DNA of 64,000 bases, taken from positions 20,352 through 84,351 of the forward strand of contig CAMLDR010000001.1 of assembly GCA_946478775.1 (NCBI GenBank), read 5' to 3'. The position numbers and the translations under genes were made by a program. Numbering within the stretch: the first letter of the stretch is position 1; every line of letters begins with the position of its first letter. The notes under the pieces were generated by a model that was not told the DNA's origin, made no database searches, and worked only from the letters and a program-made list of their open reading frames with translations. Shown in pieces: positions 36,956 through 44,512 of the stretch. The stretch comes from an uncultured Flavobacteriales bacterium (lineage in GTDB: Bacteria > Bacteroidota > Bacteroidia > Flavobacteriales > Crocinitomicaceae).

Positions 36956-38035
36956 TCATTGTTTTTCCCTTTTCTGAACTTCAGCGATGAAGGTTTTCAC
37001 TTGTTCATCAAACGAGATGTCGTTCATTTTTAAGTTCGGATTGGGAATGTACCATTCAAATTTCTTAAAGTATGCAGCCAGTTCCGGATTGGTGAACCCA
37101 TATCCTTTTTGCGCATAGAAGGTATTCCGGATCAGTTTCAGTTCTTCTTTGGTGTATGCTCCGTCTTCCGGATTTTCGATGGAAAGATACTTAACTGCCG
37201 TCATGACGCGGTCCAATGTTTTTTTGGAGTCGGCAAATTCGAAACAATGAAGGTTAATGATCCCAAATTCCAGATTTTGCTGTGGATTCCAGTCGGAACA
37301 ATGGATTTGTAAACTTCCACTGAGGATACGGACCATCCGGCAATCTGTTTCGTAATTGTTGTATACACCGGAAGTTATTTTCCCTATTCCCTGCACCGAC
37401 CAGGCGGCTCCTTTTCCGAAAATATCGCTGACATAAAAATAGGTGTCATTTCCCAAGTCGATGTTCACAGTTAAATCTTTGATGGTTTGTCCTGCCCATT
37501 TCGAGCCTGTTTTCAGAATATAGTTGTAAAACTGATCGGTCATTACCGAAGTACTGGCTTTGAAACGATAGCTGTGATCGATGACAGTGGTCCCGGGTTT
37601 GAAATCGATCTCAAATAGGTAAACAAAGATGTCGCTTCCTGCCTGGTCAGAGGAAATAGTCTGTTCTTCTTTTAACGGACAATCTTCGCAATCAGCCGTT
37701 TTCAATTGATAGGGAAGCAGCGTATTATCCTGGCTCACTTTAAAATCAAAGATCTGGGGATATTTTATTTCCTCTTCATCAACGTCTCCATATGCTTGTG
37801 GTGCCTGGAACCCTACTAACATTTTGCGGCTGACAGCTTCCGGGTTGAAGAATTCAAAATGCACCGTCACATAACATTGCTCATTGACGACTTTAAAAGA
37901 AAGCACTTCTTTGTTCATTCCAATCTTTCCCTCTTTCATCGGGTAAATAGTACTTCCTCCGATATAGTAAGCGCCGTCGTTGGCACGGAGGTTGAAAACG
38001 GACAGGAATAAAAGAAAAGTGCAGATCAATTTCAT
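36956..38035 (-). CDS. Secreted protein with C-terminal YARHG domain
   Basis: 359 residues; signal peptide MKLICTFLLFLSVFNLRA. The N-terminal ~250 residues resemble DUF4424-like proteins (YYIGGSTIYPMKEGKIGM, VTVHFEFFNPEA, TVIDHSYRF). The YARHG domain is at ~285-345: EELKLIRNTFYAQKGYGF, AYFKKFEWYIPNPN. YARHG is an extracellular domain thought to bind peptidoglycan. Cysteines in the CEDC motif may pair. Role unknown. Confidence 0.8.
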   Translation of the reverse strand: MKLICTFLLFLSVFNLRANDGAYYIGGSTIYPMKEGKIGMNKEVLSFKVVNEQCYVTVHFEFFNPEAVSRKMLVGFQAPQAYGDVDEEEIKYPQIFDFKVSQDNTLLPYQLKTADCEDCPLKEEQTISSDQAGSDIFVYLFEIDFKPGTTVIDHSYRFKASTSVMTDQFYNYILKTGSKWAGQTIKDLTVNIDLGNDTYFYVSDIFGKGAAWSVQGIGKITSGVYNNYETDCRMVRILSGSLQIHCSDWNPQQNLEFGIINLHCFEFADSKKTLDRVMTAVKYLSIENPEDGAYTKEELKLIRNTFYAQKGYGFTNPELAAYFKKFEWYIPNPNLKMNDISFDEQVKTFIAEVQKREKQ

Positions 38036-38069
38036 GGTGAATCAAATATAAAAATTAAAGGCAGTCTGA

Positions 38070-38627
38070 TCATTTTATGCCCGGATTTGTTTCCGGTTCC
38101 GCTTCAAACAATTCGTTTAAACGACTTTTACTTATCCGCGCTTCGGGTTTGAATGCTAAAACGGTGAGTAAGTAACCAAAAATGAACATCCCGACAGGAA
38201 TTAGCAAAAACGGACTGAAATCTTTAAAATAAAAATGGATTAATCTTCTGATCAGCACGAAAAGAATAAAAACCGTTGGAATCCCTAACAGGGAAAACCA
38301 AATAATCAGGAATACTTTCACGAACAAATTCAAGGTCATGGAGATTTCTATTTCCGTTTTATGGAGATAAGTAGAAACTTTCCCTTCGATAACCGGCAGA
38401 AATGAATTCCTGTAGGAAATGACCCGGGAGATTTTAAAACTTCTTTCTGAAACTTGTCCCAGGTACTCAGCGCCAGACGAATTAAAAGCTTTAAAAATAT
38501 TCAAAGTGAATGGTTTGGTGCTTTCTGTGATCCTGCGCAGCCGTTTCGTGACTTCTTCCTGGGAAAGACCGGTTCGAATGGTGTATTTTTCGAAGGGAAG
38601 GAAGCGGGAAAATTTGGCGGACTTCAT
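38070..38627 (-). CDS. Membrane protein of unknown function
   Basis: 185 residues. Residues 1-95 are soluble and beta-like (YTIRTGLSQEEVTKRLRRI, SFKISRVISYRNSFLPVI). Two strong helices follow (LFVKVFLIIWFSLLGIPTVFILFVL and FLLIPVGMFIFGYLLTVLAF). A short acidic tail ends the protein. No family recognised. The pattern, a soluble domain then a helix pair, is common in small Bacteroidota envelope proteins. Same strand as the YARHG gene, 34 bases upstream. Confidence 0.7.
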   Translation of the reverse strand: MKSAKFSRFLPFEKYTIRTGLSQEEVTKRLRRITESTKPFTLNIFKAFNSSGAEYLGQVSERSFKISRVISYRNSFLPVIEGKVSTYLHKTEIEISMTLNLFVKVFLIIWFSLLGIPTVFILFVLIRRLIHFYFKDFSPFLLIPVGMFIFGYLLTVLAFKPEARISKSRLNELFEAEPETNPGIK

Positions 38628-38762
38628 ATTATTAAAGATGACAAGATAAGGAATTTTGATTTCACATTGAATTCTTTCGCTTCAGAATTTGTCACGACAC
38701 TTCGGGATTGAATTCTTTGGATGGAGATTTAGTTCTTTCAGGTATCGGGAACGGCATTTTCT

Positions 38763-38770
38763 TAACTTTG
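38763..38770 (+). promoter_or_regulatory. -7 element TAACTTTG of ywbE
   Basis: Identical to the mnmE element and also followed by exactly four bases before the ATG, predicting a leaderless transcript. Confidence 0.45.
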
Positions 38771-38774
38771 CATC

Positions 38775-38978
38775 ATGAAACCATTGCGAAAAGATATCAA
38801 ACCGGGTATGCTGGTATTGTTTATTCAGAAGAAGCACCAGGCAAGCGGAGAACTGACAGAGGGAATCGTGAAATCCATTTTGACAAGCGCGCCTTCACAT
38901 CCGCATGGGATCAAGATCATGACGGTGGATAAATTGGTGGGAAGAGTAACGGAAATCGTAGACGGAGATATTGGGTAG
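38775..38978 (+). CDS. ywbE: YwbE-family protein
   Basis: 67 residues, full length for the family. Residues DIKPGMLVLFIQKKHQAS, TEGIVKSILT and HPHGIKIM followed by VGRVTEIV match B. subtilis YwbE, a small beta-barrel protein of unknown role. No signal peptide, so cytoplasmic. The start is fixed by the short TAACTTTG-CATC-ATG arrangement. The TAG stop at 38976 lies in the first bases of a decayed palindromic repeat (38975-39002). Confidence 0.9.
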   Translation: MKPLRKDIKPGMLVLFIQKKHQASGELTEGIVKSILTSAPSHPHGIKIMTVDKLVGRVTEIVDGDIG

Positions 38979-39002
38979 GAACTCGAGGCATCGCGTCCGT
39001 AC
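38975..39002. repeat. Decayed copy of palindromic repeat family 1
   Basis: Aligned over 28 bases to the GTAGGGACGCGATG-type palindrome, it matches at 24 positions; the left arm has changed most (GTAGGAACTCGA). It overlaps the ywbE stop codon. Confidence 0.6.
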
Positions 39003-39033
39003 ATCATAATATTCCTGATATCCGTATGAAGAT

Positions 39034-39426
39034 TTATTCCACCTTCAAGCGGATGGAATAGTTCTCTTCGATGTCGTAGCTTTGCGGGTTTTTATAATTC
39101 ACTTCCAGTAATTTGATCGTTAGGTCCTTATAAACAATACTGGAAGGATATTCAGAATGGAACCCGATGATGTGATATGCTGCATTGTCCAATTCAATGC
39201 GAACTGCGACTTCTCCTACCCATGCGCATTCCACGTCCGGTGGACACCTGGTTTCTTCCACCAGTTTCGCGAAGCGAATCTTGATTTTTTTTCCGTCTGT
39301 TTTTACAACAGCTGTTTTATTAAAATCCAGGGTGAATTCCTCATTCAACCCGACTATCTTCTTTTTGCAACCCAATGAAAGAATGATAATCAGCAGAACT
39401 GAAAAGAGTTGTAGTGTATTTTTCAT
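39034..39426 (-). CDS. Lipoprotein with CPxxxxCxWxG motif
   Basis: 130 residues; lipobox SLGC in LLIIILSLGCKKK. The mature domain starts with FTLDFNKTAVV and carries RCPPDVECAWVGEV, a Cys-x6-Cys-x-Trp-x-Gly signature seen in many small uncharacterised secreted proteins, where the cysteines probably pair. Beta-strand rich to the C-terminus (YSIRLKVE). Function unknown. Monocistronic, between repeat elements. Confidence 0.78.
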   Translation of the reverse strand: MKNTLQLFSVLLIIILSLGCKKKIVGLNEEFTLDFNKTAVVKTDGKKIKIRFAKLVEETRCPPDVECAWVGEVAVRIELDNAAYHIIGFHSEYPSSIVYKDLTIKLLEVNYKNPQSYDIEENYSIRLKVE

Positions 39427-39535
39427 AATCCCTGGAATTTGGATATTTACATAAATATACGGTAAAACAAGTTGGAAACGAATACTTTGGGATTGTTACC
39501 GCCTCTTTTTTTGTACTTGTTAATCCAGAGGGCTT

Positions 39536-39593
39536 AGCGAGACCGCCTGTCCGGTATACAAAGTTATTCGGAGGGTAGGCTCGCTTTTATCTG
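39536..39593 (+). repeat. Dispersed inverted-repeat element, family 2, short copy
   Basis: Begins AGCGAGACCGCCTGTCC, contains TATACAAAGTTATTCGGAGG, and closes with the inverted CTCGCT end. It is 110 bases upstream of the 39034-39426 lipoprotein start and 38 bases after the next gene's stop. Confidence 0.8.
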
Positions 39594-39630
39594 AGGTAAA
39601 AAAAGTGGTGCGAATAATCGCAACACTACC

Positions 39631-40146
39631 TCAGGATTTTCGATACTTGAAAAGACTTGTTAAAATGAAGATCCAGTAATTGATTCCGATGAGGAAAATG
39701 CTTAAGATGATAGTTGTAAGAAAATGGTCGAATGCTAAAGTAAAGAAAATCAATATGCTGTTAAAGAACAGACAGATGAAAAAATGAGTTGTCATTTGCC
39801 ACCCGTTTATAGGTTTTCTTCCTTGTACTTTAAACAATCCGAAACTGAGAAAAGTTAATGTGAGTTGGATAAATATAAAAGGCAAAAAAGAGGTGTTTTC
39901 ATGAAAATCATACTGATGTAATACAAATTCCTCAAAGGCAATTTCTTCTGATTTTTTTGGTTCAGGCAGGTTTTCAATGGTCAAATTCGACATTCCGCCA
40001 GGCGAATGGAAATTGATTTTAAATGAAGGCCTGTGTTTGATAAATAAATCAGGTTGATTGAATTCTTGATCCCGCGATATGCCCACAAAAAGCCAAGTGG
40101 TGAGGAGAAATAGCAAACCGGTGATTAGAAACCCTTTTTTCGTCAT
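39631..40146 (-). CDS. Membrane protein of unknown function
   Basis: 171 residues with an N-terminal helix (GFLITGLLFLLTTWLFVGI), a ~60-residue hydrophilic segment, and three more helices (FLPFIFIQLTLTFLSFGLF, MTTHFFICLFFNSILIFFTL, TIILSIFLIGINYWIFILT). No family recognised. It follows the secreted protein gene at 40158 with 11 bases between, so the two are likely one unit. Confidence 0.68.
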   Translation of the reverse strand: MTKKGFLITGLLFLLTTWLFVGISRDQEFNQPDLFIKHRPSFKINFHSPGGMSNLTIENLPEPKKSEEIAFEEFVLHQYDFHENTSFLPFIFIQLTLTFLSFGLFKVQGRKPINGWQMTTHFFICLFFNSILIFFTLAFDHFLTTIILSIFLIGINYWIFILTSLFKYRKS

Positions 40147-40157
40147 GATTGATCTAA

Positions 40158-41000
40158 TTAGTTTATGCGAATGCTTGATCCATTGTCTTGCTTCAGGACT
40201 AACTTTTCATAATCCAGTTCTTCTATCGTATAAACCAAAATGGCTGATCCGCTAAAGAAGTAGATTTTTTGGGTGTTTACATCCCAAAACACCTTTGCAT
40301 CCGATCCGAAGAAGTTGGTGAACAAGTTGGATTTAACCGGTTTTTCCAGTGACCACTCGGTTTGATAAAGTGATTCCTTTTTAAAGTTCAGGCATTTCTG
40401 TGAACCGGTGCAGTTGGTTTTTTGCAGTGTATCCGAATAGAATGTGAAACGCTGATTCGATTTTAATTTCAGGAATTGTTCGTTTTCCTCCGGACAGTAA
40501 AACCATTCCTTTCTGGCCAAAGTTTCACTTAGTCTATTGGCTCCGCTGCGTTTGAATACATACACAATTTTCACTGGGGTTATCCCTATCCCGTCATCCA
40601 CCCTGGTGTCTGAAGAAATGATCAGTTCATCAAAATTCCGGAACCAAAAATCAAAGCGGTTGTAACGGATAACTTCCTTTTGTTCTTTTTGAAAAATGTC
40701 CAGTTTGAAATCCTTGACTTCGGGATCGATGGTTAGTTCATAGTTAAACTCGTTCGGTGGGAGTGTCGACACCCTTTTGGGACCAGGTTTGAACTGGAAA
40801 AGTGAGTCTTTTGTAATCTTCATCCAGCTGGAAGCTGCAGGTTCCTTGATGATTTTGCCGTTTGCATGTGTTTCGATGAGTTTCCAGTTTCCCTGGATCA
40901 ACGAATCAATTTTGAACATCTTGTAAAAATGACCTTCCAAAGAGGTATACTGGGCTAAACAGGAAGTTGAAAGGAGGATCAGGAAAAGCAATAATCTCAT
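40158..41000 (-). CDS. Secreted lipocalin-like protein of unknown function
   Basis: The ATG at 41000 opens a clean signal peptide (MRLLLFLILLSTSCLAQ); an in-frame start at 41057 lies in the palindromic repeat region and is unlikely. 280 residues of beta-rich sequence. QGNWKLIETHANGKI resembles the first strand of lipocalin-like modules, and a second such unit may begin at LARKEWFYCPEENEQF. Two cysteine pairs (NCTGSQKC and the Cys of YCPEE). No named family recognised. First gene of a unit with the membrane protein downstream. Confidence 0.7.
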   Translation of the reverse strand: MRLLLFLILLSTSCLAQYTSLEGHFYKMFKIDSLIQGNWKLIETHANGKIIKEPAASSWMKITKDSLFQFKPGPKRVSTLPPNEFNYELTIDPEVKDFKLDIFQKEQKEVIRYNRFDFWFRNFDELIISSDTRVDDGIGITPVKIVYVFKRSGANRLSETLARKEWFYCPEENEQFLKLKSNQRFTFYSDTLQKTNCTGSQKCLNFKKESLYQTEWSLEKPVKSNLFTNFFGSDAKVFWDVNTQKIYFFSGSAILVYTIEELDYEKLVLKQDNGSSIRIN

Positions 41001-41057
41001 GAGCTGGGTTTGAGTATGAAACGTAAACCCGGTGATTTTATTTTTGGTATAAAACAC

Positions 41058-41085
41058 GTAGGGACGCGATGCATCACGTCCCTAC
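41058..41085. repeat. Palindromic repeat family 1
   Basis: GTAGGGACG and CGTCCCTAC arms around a GATGCATC core with one C/A mismatch. Lies in the gap between the ALDH gene end and the 40158-41000 gene, where it may also stop transcription from the ALDH gene. Confidence 0.8.
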
Positions 41086-41111
41086 AGTTTTGTTATTAAT
41101 GAATAATGATT

Positions 41112-42668
41112 TTACAAATCAAATTTGATTCCCTGTGCCAATGGCAATGAATCGGTGTAATTGATGGTGTTTGTCTGACGGCGCATGTATACTTTCCATG
41201 CATCCGATCCGGATTCGCGTCCGCCGCCTGTTTCTTTTTCACCACCGAAGGCTCCGCCGATCTCAGCACCAGAAGTACCGATGTTCACGTTTGCAATTCC
41301 ACAGTCAGATCCAGCCTGAGATAAGAACGCTTCAGCTTCACGCAGGTTGTTCGTCATAATTGCCGAAGACAATCCTTGCGGAACTCCGTTTTGGATAGCG
41401 ATTGCGTTTTCTACACCGCCAGCGTATTTCATCAGGTACAATACCGGAGCAAATGTTTCGTGCTGCACGATCTTGAAGGTATTCTGAGCTTCAGCAATTG
41501 CCGGTTTTACGTAGCATCCTGATTCGTATCCTTCTCCTGAAAGAACGCCTCCTTCTACCAAAATTTTACCGCCTTCTTCCACTACCTGAACCAATGCATT
41601 CTGATAAGCTGCTACTGCGTCTTTATCAATAAGCGGCCCCACGTGGTTGTTTTGGTCCAACGGATTTCCTATTTTCAATTGTTTGTATGCATTCACCAAA
41701 GCATCTCTTACTTTATCGTAAACAGATTCGTGGATGATCAAACGACGGGTTGAAGTACAACGCTGTCCTGCTGTTCCTACTGCACCGAATACAGCTCCCG
41801 GAACCACAATTTTCAAATCCGCACTTTCCGTGATGATTACTGCATTGTTTCCACCTAATTCCAATAAGTGTCGGCCCAAGCGTTTTCCAACTGCTTCACC
41901 CACCAATTTCCCCATGCGGGTAGATCCCGTTGCAGAGATCAATGGAATGCGTGTATCGTTTGACATTAATTTTCCAATCTCAGCGTCTCCGACCAACAAA
42001 CAGGAAACCCCTTCCGGAACTCCGTTTGCTTCGAATACTTCCTGAGTCAGTTTTTGACACGCAATAGCCGTCAAAGGTGTTTTCTCGGATGGTTTCCAGA
42101 TACAAACATCTCCGCAAACCCAAGCCAAAGCCGTATTCCAGTTCCAAACCGCAACCGGGAAGTTGAATGCAGAAATAATTCCTACAATTCCAAGCGGGTG
42201 GTACTGCTCGTACATTCTGTGTCCCGGACGCTCGGAGTGCATCGTTAAGCCGTATAACTGGCGGGAAAGACCTACTGCGAAATCACAGATGTCGATCATT
42301 TCCTGAACTTCTCCTAAACCTTCCTGCAAGGATTTTCCCATTTCGTAGGAAACCAATTCGCCCAATGCCTGTTTCTTCTCCCGAATTTTTTCAGCCAATT
42401 GACGGATCACTTCACCGCGTTTCGGTGCAGGGACCATTCTCCAGTATTTATATGCTTCCTGGGCTTTCAAAACGATTGCTTCGTATTCTGTTTCTGTTGC
42501 AGAAGAAACGGATGCGATGATTTGCCCGTCTACCGGTGAAACCGAATCGATTTGTGCTCCACGTGTGTTAAACCAATATCCTCCTGTGGAAGCTCCGCGG
42601 TTTACCGCTTCAATTCCCAATGTTTTTAATGTTTCTTGTATTCCAAGATCTGTTGCTGTTGCTGACAT
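41112..42668 (-). CDS. Aldehyde dehydrogenase, ALDH7 (aminoadipate-semialdehyde/piperideine-6-carboxylate) type
   Basis: The ATG at 42668 is chosen: it has an AAAAGGA box and a -7 element just upstream, and the longer frame to 42854 would run into the next gene. 518 residues. Motifs: PLGIVGIISAFNFPVAVWNW, WKPSEKTPLTA, ATGSTRMGKLV, LELGGNNA (catalytic Glu), GTAGQRCTSTRR (catalytic Cys). The GQRCTS and EQYHPLG features are those of ALDH7/antiquitin. It oxidises aminoadipate semialdehyde to aminoadipate in lysine catabolism. The saccharopine dehydrogenase at 15912 would supply that substrate. Exact substrate is inferred. Confidence 0.9.
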   Translation of the reverse strand: MSATATDLGIQETLKTLGIEAVNRGASTGGYWFNTRGAQIDSVSPVDGQIIASVSSATETEYEAIVLKAQEAYKYWRMVPAPKRGEVIRQLAEKIREKKQALGELVSYEMGKSLQEGLGEVQEMIDICDFAVGLSRQLYGLTMHSERPGHRMYEQYHPLGIVGIISAFNFPVAVWNWNTALAWVCGDVCIWKPSEKTPLTAIACQKLTQEVFEANGVPEGVSCLLVGDAEIGKLMSNDTRIPLISATGSTRMGKLVGEAVGKRLGRHLLELGGNNAVIITESADLKIVVPGAVFGAVGTAGQRCTSTRRLIIHESVYDKVRDALVNAYKQLKIGNPLDQNNHVGPLIDKDAVAAYQNALVQVVEEGGKILVEGGVLSGEGYESGCYVKPAIAEAQNTFKIVQHETFAPVLYLMKYAGGVENAIAIQNGVPQGLSSAIMTNNLREAEAFLSQAGSDCGIANVNIGTSGAEIGGAFGGEKETGGGRESGSDAWKVYMRRQTNTINYTDSLPLAQGIKFDL

Positions 42669-42688
42669 TCCTTTTCGATTAGTTTGTG

Positions 42689-42696
42689 CAAAATTA
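42689..42696 (-). promoter_or_regulatory. -7 element TAATTTTG of the ALDH gene
   Basis: Minus-strand TAATTTTG lies 20 bases before the ATG at 42668, with an AAAAGGA ribosome-binding-like stretch between. This supports the shorter protein. Confidence 0.45.
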
Positions 42697-42772
42697 CACA
42701 ATTTTATGGAGAGAAGTGATTCTGTATGAAGAGAATAATTGTTGAATCTTGTTAAAACAAGCTGTTTTCGGA

Positions 42773-44296
42773 TCACAGGTTCCAATAAGCAAAGCGGTAC
42801 TTCTTGAATGAGGCGAACTGGAGAAGCAGTTTTTGCCTGCCGGCATAGGTCCACAAGACAGGTATCGCTTCCAATTCGAATTCGGTTTTGTCGAAAAGTA
42901 ACTTGCGTGTGAAGGAATGGGTTTGAATATTACAACTGACTTCCACAACGCCGAATGGAGATGGAAAGATGCGGTTGTGCTTCAACAAACGGCTGTTTTC
43001 CAGGTAGGTTCCCGCAGGAGAGTACAAATCCGCATAATCGTTGAAAAAGAAGCGCAATTCATCGGGTGATTTACGTTCCACGTAGCTGGAAATGTTTCGG
43101 GGATGGTTGAGAGTGGAGAGGGTACTTTTGGGAATGACGATGCAATATGTGATGGAATCTTTCCACATTTCTGCAATTAATAAATCACGTGATTGGTAGG
43201 ATTCCCCATTTTGGTGACGGATGGTTGCAAAACGTTCCCAGACAAACACGGCAGAATCCCCATCTGTGAAACTTCCCAACTGTTTCATGTCGTTGCAAAC
43301 AAAATTGCTGGCCTTTTTGGGATTCGGTTTTTTATTTGAAAGGCGCAGATCGAATGCCGTTAACTCGGGTGAGTTCAATCGCGGAAATAAGCGGATGTTC
43401 AATTCCGTTGAAGCGGTATCTGCCGTTTGAAAAGTGTAAAGTCCGCTGAAATGATCTTCGTCGGAACAATAGATTCCCTGTCCCCGGATCGCATCATCTG
43501 TGATGGATAGCGCAATTTGCGTCAGGTATTGTTCCTCAGGGGCCATTAGTGTAATGATCTGCGTGGTATCCGGTCTGATAATGTGTAAACGCATAGCCTC
43601 CATACGCCGGTTCATTTTTCGATCTCCGAGCGTTTTTTTGTAGTGAATGGTTTCCGAGACGATAATTTTCGCCCGATTGGTGATCCAAATGTCTTCGAAA
43701 AAAATGTCCTGTGCCTTTTTTATTCCTGAAATCTCACTGCTTTTCAGCAATTGGTCCTGCTGTGAAAAACAGGCAAACTGAAAGGTTTTTACCTCATCCT
43801 TATTATCGGTAACGATGGAGTAGATGAGGTAGTGCAATTTGTCAGTAGTGAAGAGTAAACCGCCGCTGTTCCAGGTTTTATTTGACAAGCGCGGAAAGGA
43901 ATGAATGTGTTTGGGTTCACCGACGGATAATCCCATCTCATCAAAAGCTTGTGAATAGTAATCAAATGTTTCCGGGGTTGATACCGAAAAATAGGCTCGG
44001 AGCGTGTCATGGATCAGTTCAAAATGCTTGTAATCGAGCGAACGGTCATTGTAATTGGAATTTAAGCGGCGTTTTGAGATCAGTTTTAGGTTTTCATACC
44101 GTTTCAGGACGGTGATTTCCTTTGTGGCAAGAAATTCTTTGGAAACCACTATGAAACGAACAGAATCTATTACGATGACTTTGTTAATGACGCTTCGCTC
44201 CTTTTCAAGTTCACTGATTTGGAATTGCTGTGAGAAGCCCTTCCATACCGGAAGGGTAATGAGTAAGCAGGAAAGTAGGAATTTAATGAGGCCCAT
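42773..44296 (-). CDS. Secreted protein of unknown function
   Basis: 507 residues from the ATG at 44296, which begins a signal peptide (GLIKFLLSCLLITLPVWKGFSQ); a TTG 30 bases upstream is in frame. The mature part is beta-rich with YSIVTDNKDEVKTFQFACF, ADTASTELNIRLFPRL and SSYVERKSPDELRFFFNDYADLY segments, suggesting a beta-propeller or large sandwich. I recognise no family and no sorting tail. Single gene between the ALDH and the amidoligase set. Confidence 0.75.
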   Translation of the reverse strand: MGLIKFLLSCLLITLPVWKGFSQQFQISELEKERSVINKVIVIDSVRFIVVSKEFLATKEITVLKRYENLKLISKRRLNSNYNDRSLDYKHFELIHDTLRAYFSVSTPETFDYYSQAFDEMGLSVGEPKHIHSFPRLSNKTWNSGGLLFTTDKLHYLIYSIVTDNKDEVKTFQFACFSQQDQLLKSSEISGIKKAQDIFFEDIWITNRAKIIVSETIHYKKTLGDRKMNRRMEAMRLHIIRPDTTQIITLMAPEEQYLTQIALSITDDAIRGQGIYCSDEDHFSGLYTFQTADTASTELNIRLFPRLNSPELTAFDLRLSNKKPNPKKASNFVCNDMKQLGSFTDGDSAVFVWERFATIRHQNGESYQSRDLLIAEMWKDSITYCIVIPKSTLSTLNHPRNISSYVERKSPDELRFFFNDYADLYSPAGTYLENSRLLKHNRIFPSPFGVVEVSCNIQTHSFTRKLLFDKTEFELEAIPVLWTYAGRQKLLLQFASFKKYRFAYWNL

Positions 44297-44378
44297 TTGT
44301 TTCAGAATCAGTATCCTAAAATACAAAAATAGGTTGAAGGAATTAGTTTGGTGTAATGCCTTTTATTTTGTTCCTCTG

Positions 44379-44498
44379 CTAATTTTCTTCGGCTTCCGTG
44401 AGTTTTAATGCAGAAAAACCTGTCGCAACTTGCTGCTCAATTTCGATTTCGAAATCTTTTTCGAGGTAGTTGGCAAAGAGTTTTTTCGGGTGTTCCAT
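44379..44498 (-). CDS. 39-residue peptide gene next to the amidoligase gene
   Basis: Starts with ATG at 44498, ends with TAG at 44379, and begins 14 bases after the amidoligase stop on the same strand. The peptide is MEHPKKLFANYLEKDFEIEI then EQQVATGFSALKLTEAEEN: nine Glu, four Lys, no Cys, no signal peptide, no double-Gly leader site. Its size, lack of similarity to anything I know, and tight spacing after an amidoligase make it a candidate peptide substrate or small partner. The frame is open and free of rare stops, but such a short frame could be chance. Confidence 0.5.
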   Translation of the reverse strand: MEHPKKLFANYLEKDFEIEIEQQVATGFSALKLTEAEEN

Positions 44499-44512
44499 GT
44501 TCTCAGTTTTTG

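Noticed and set aside
42668..42854. A longer in-frame start for the aldehyde dehydrogenase, adding 62 residues
   Set aside because: The extension overlaps the next gene's C-terminus by 82 bases and bears no resemblance to ALDH N-termini; a -7 element and AAAAGGA stretch support the ATG at 42668.
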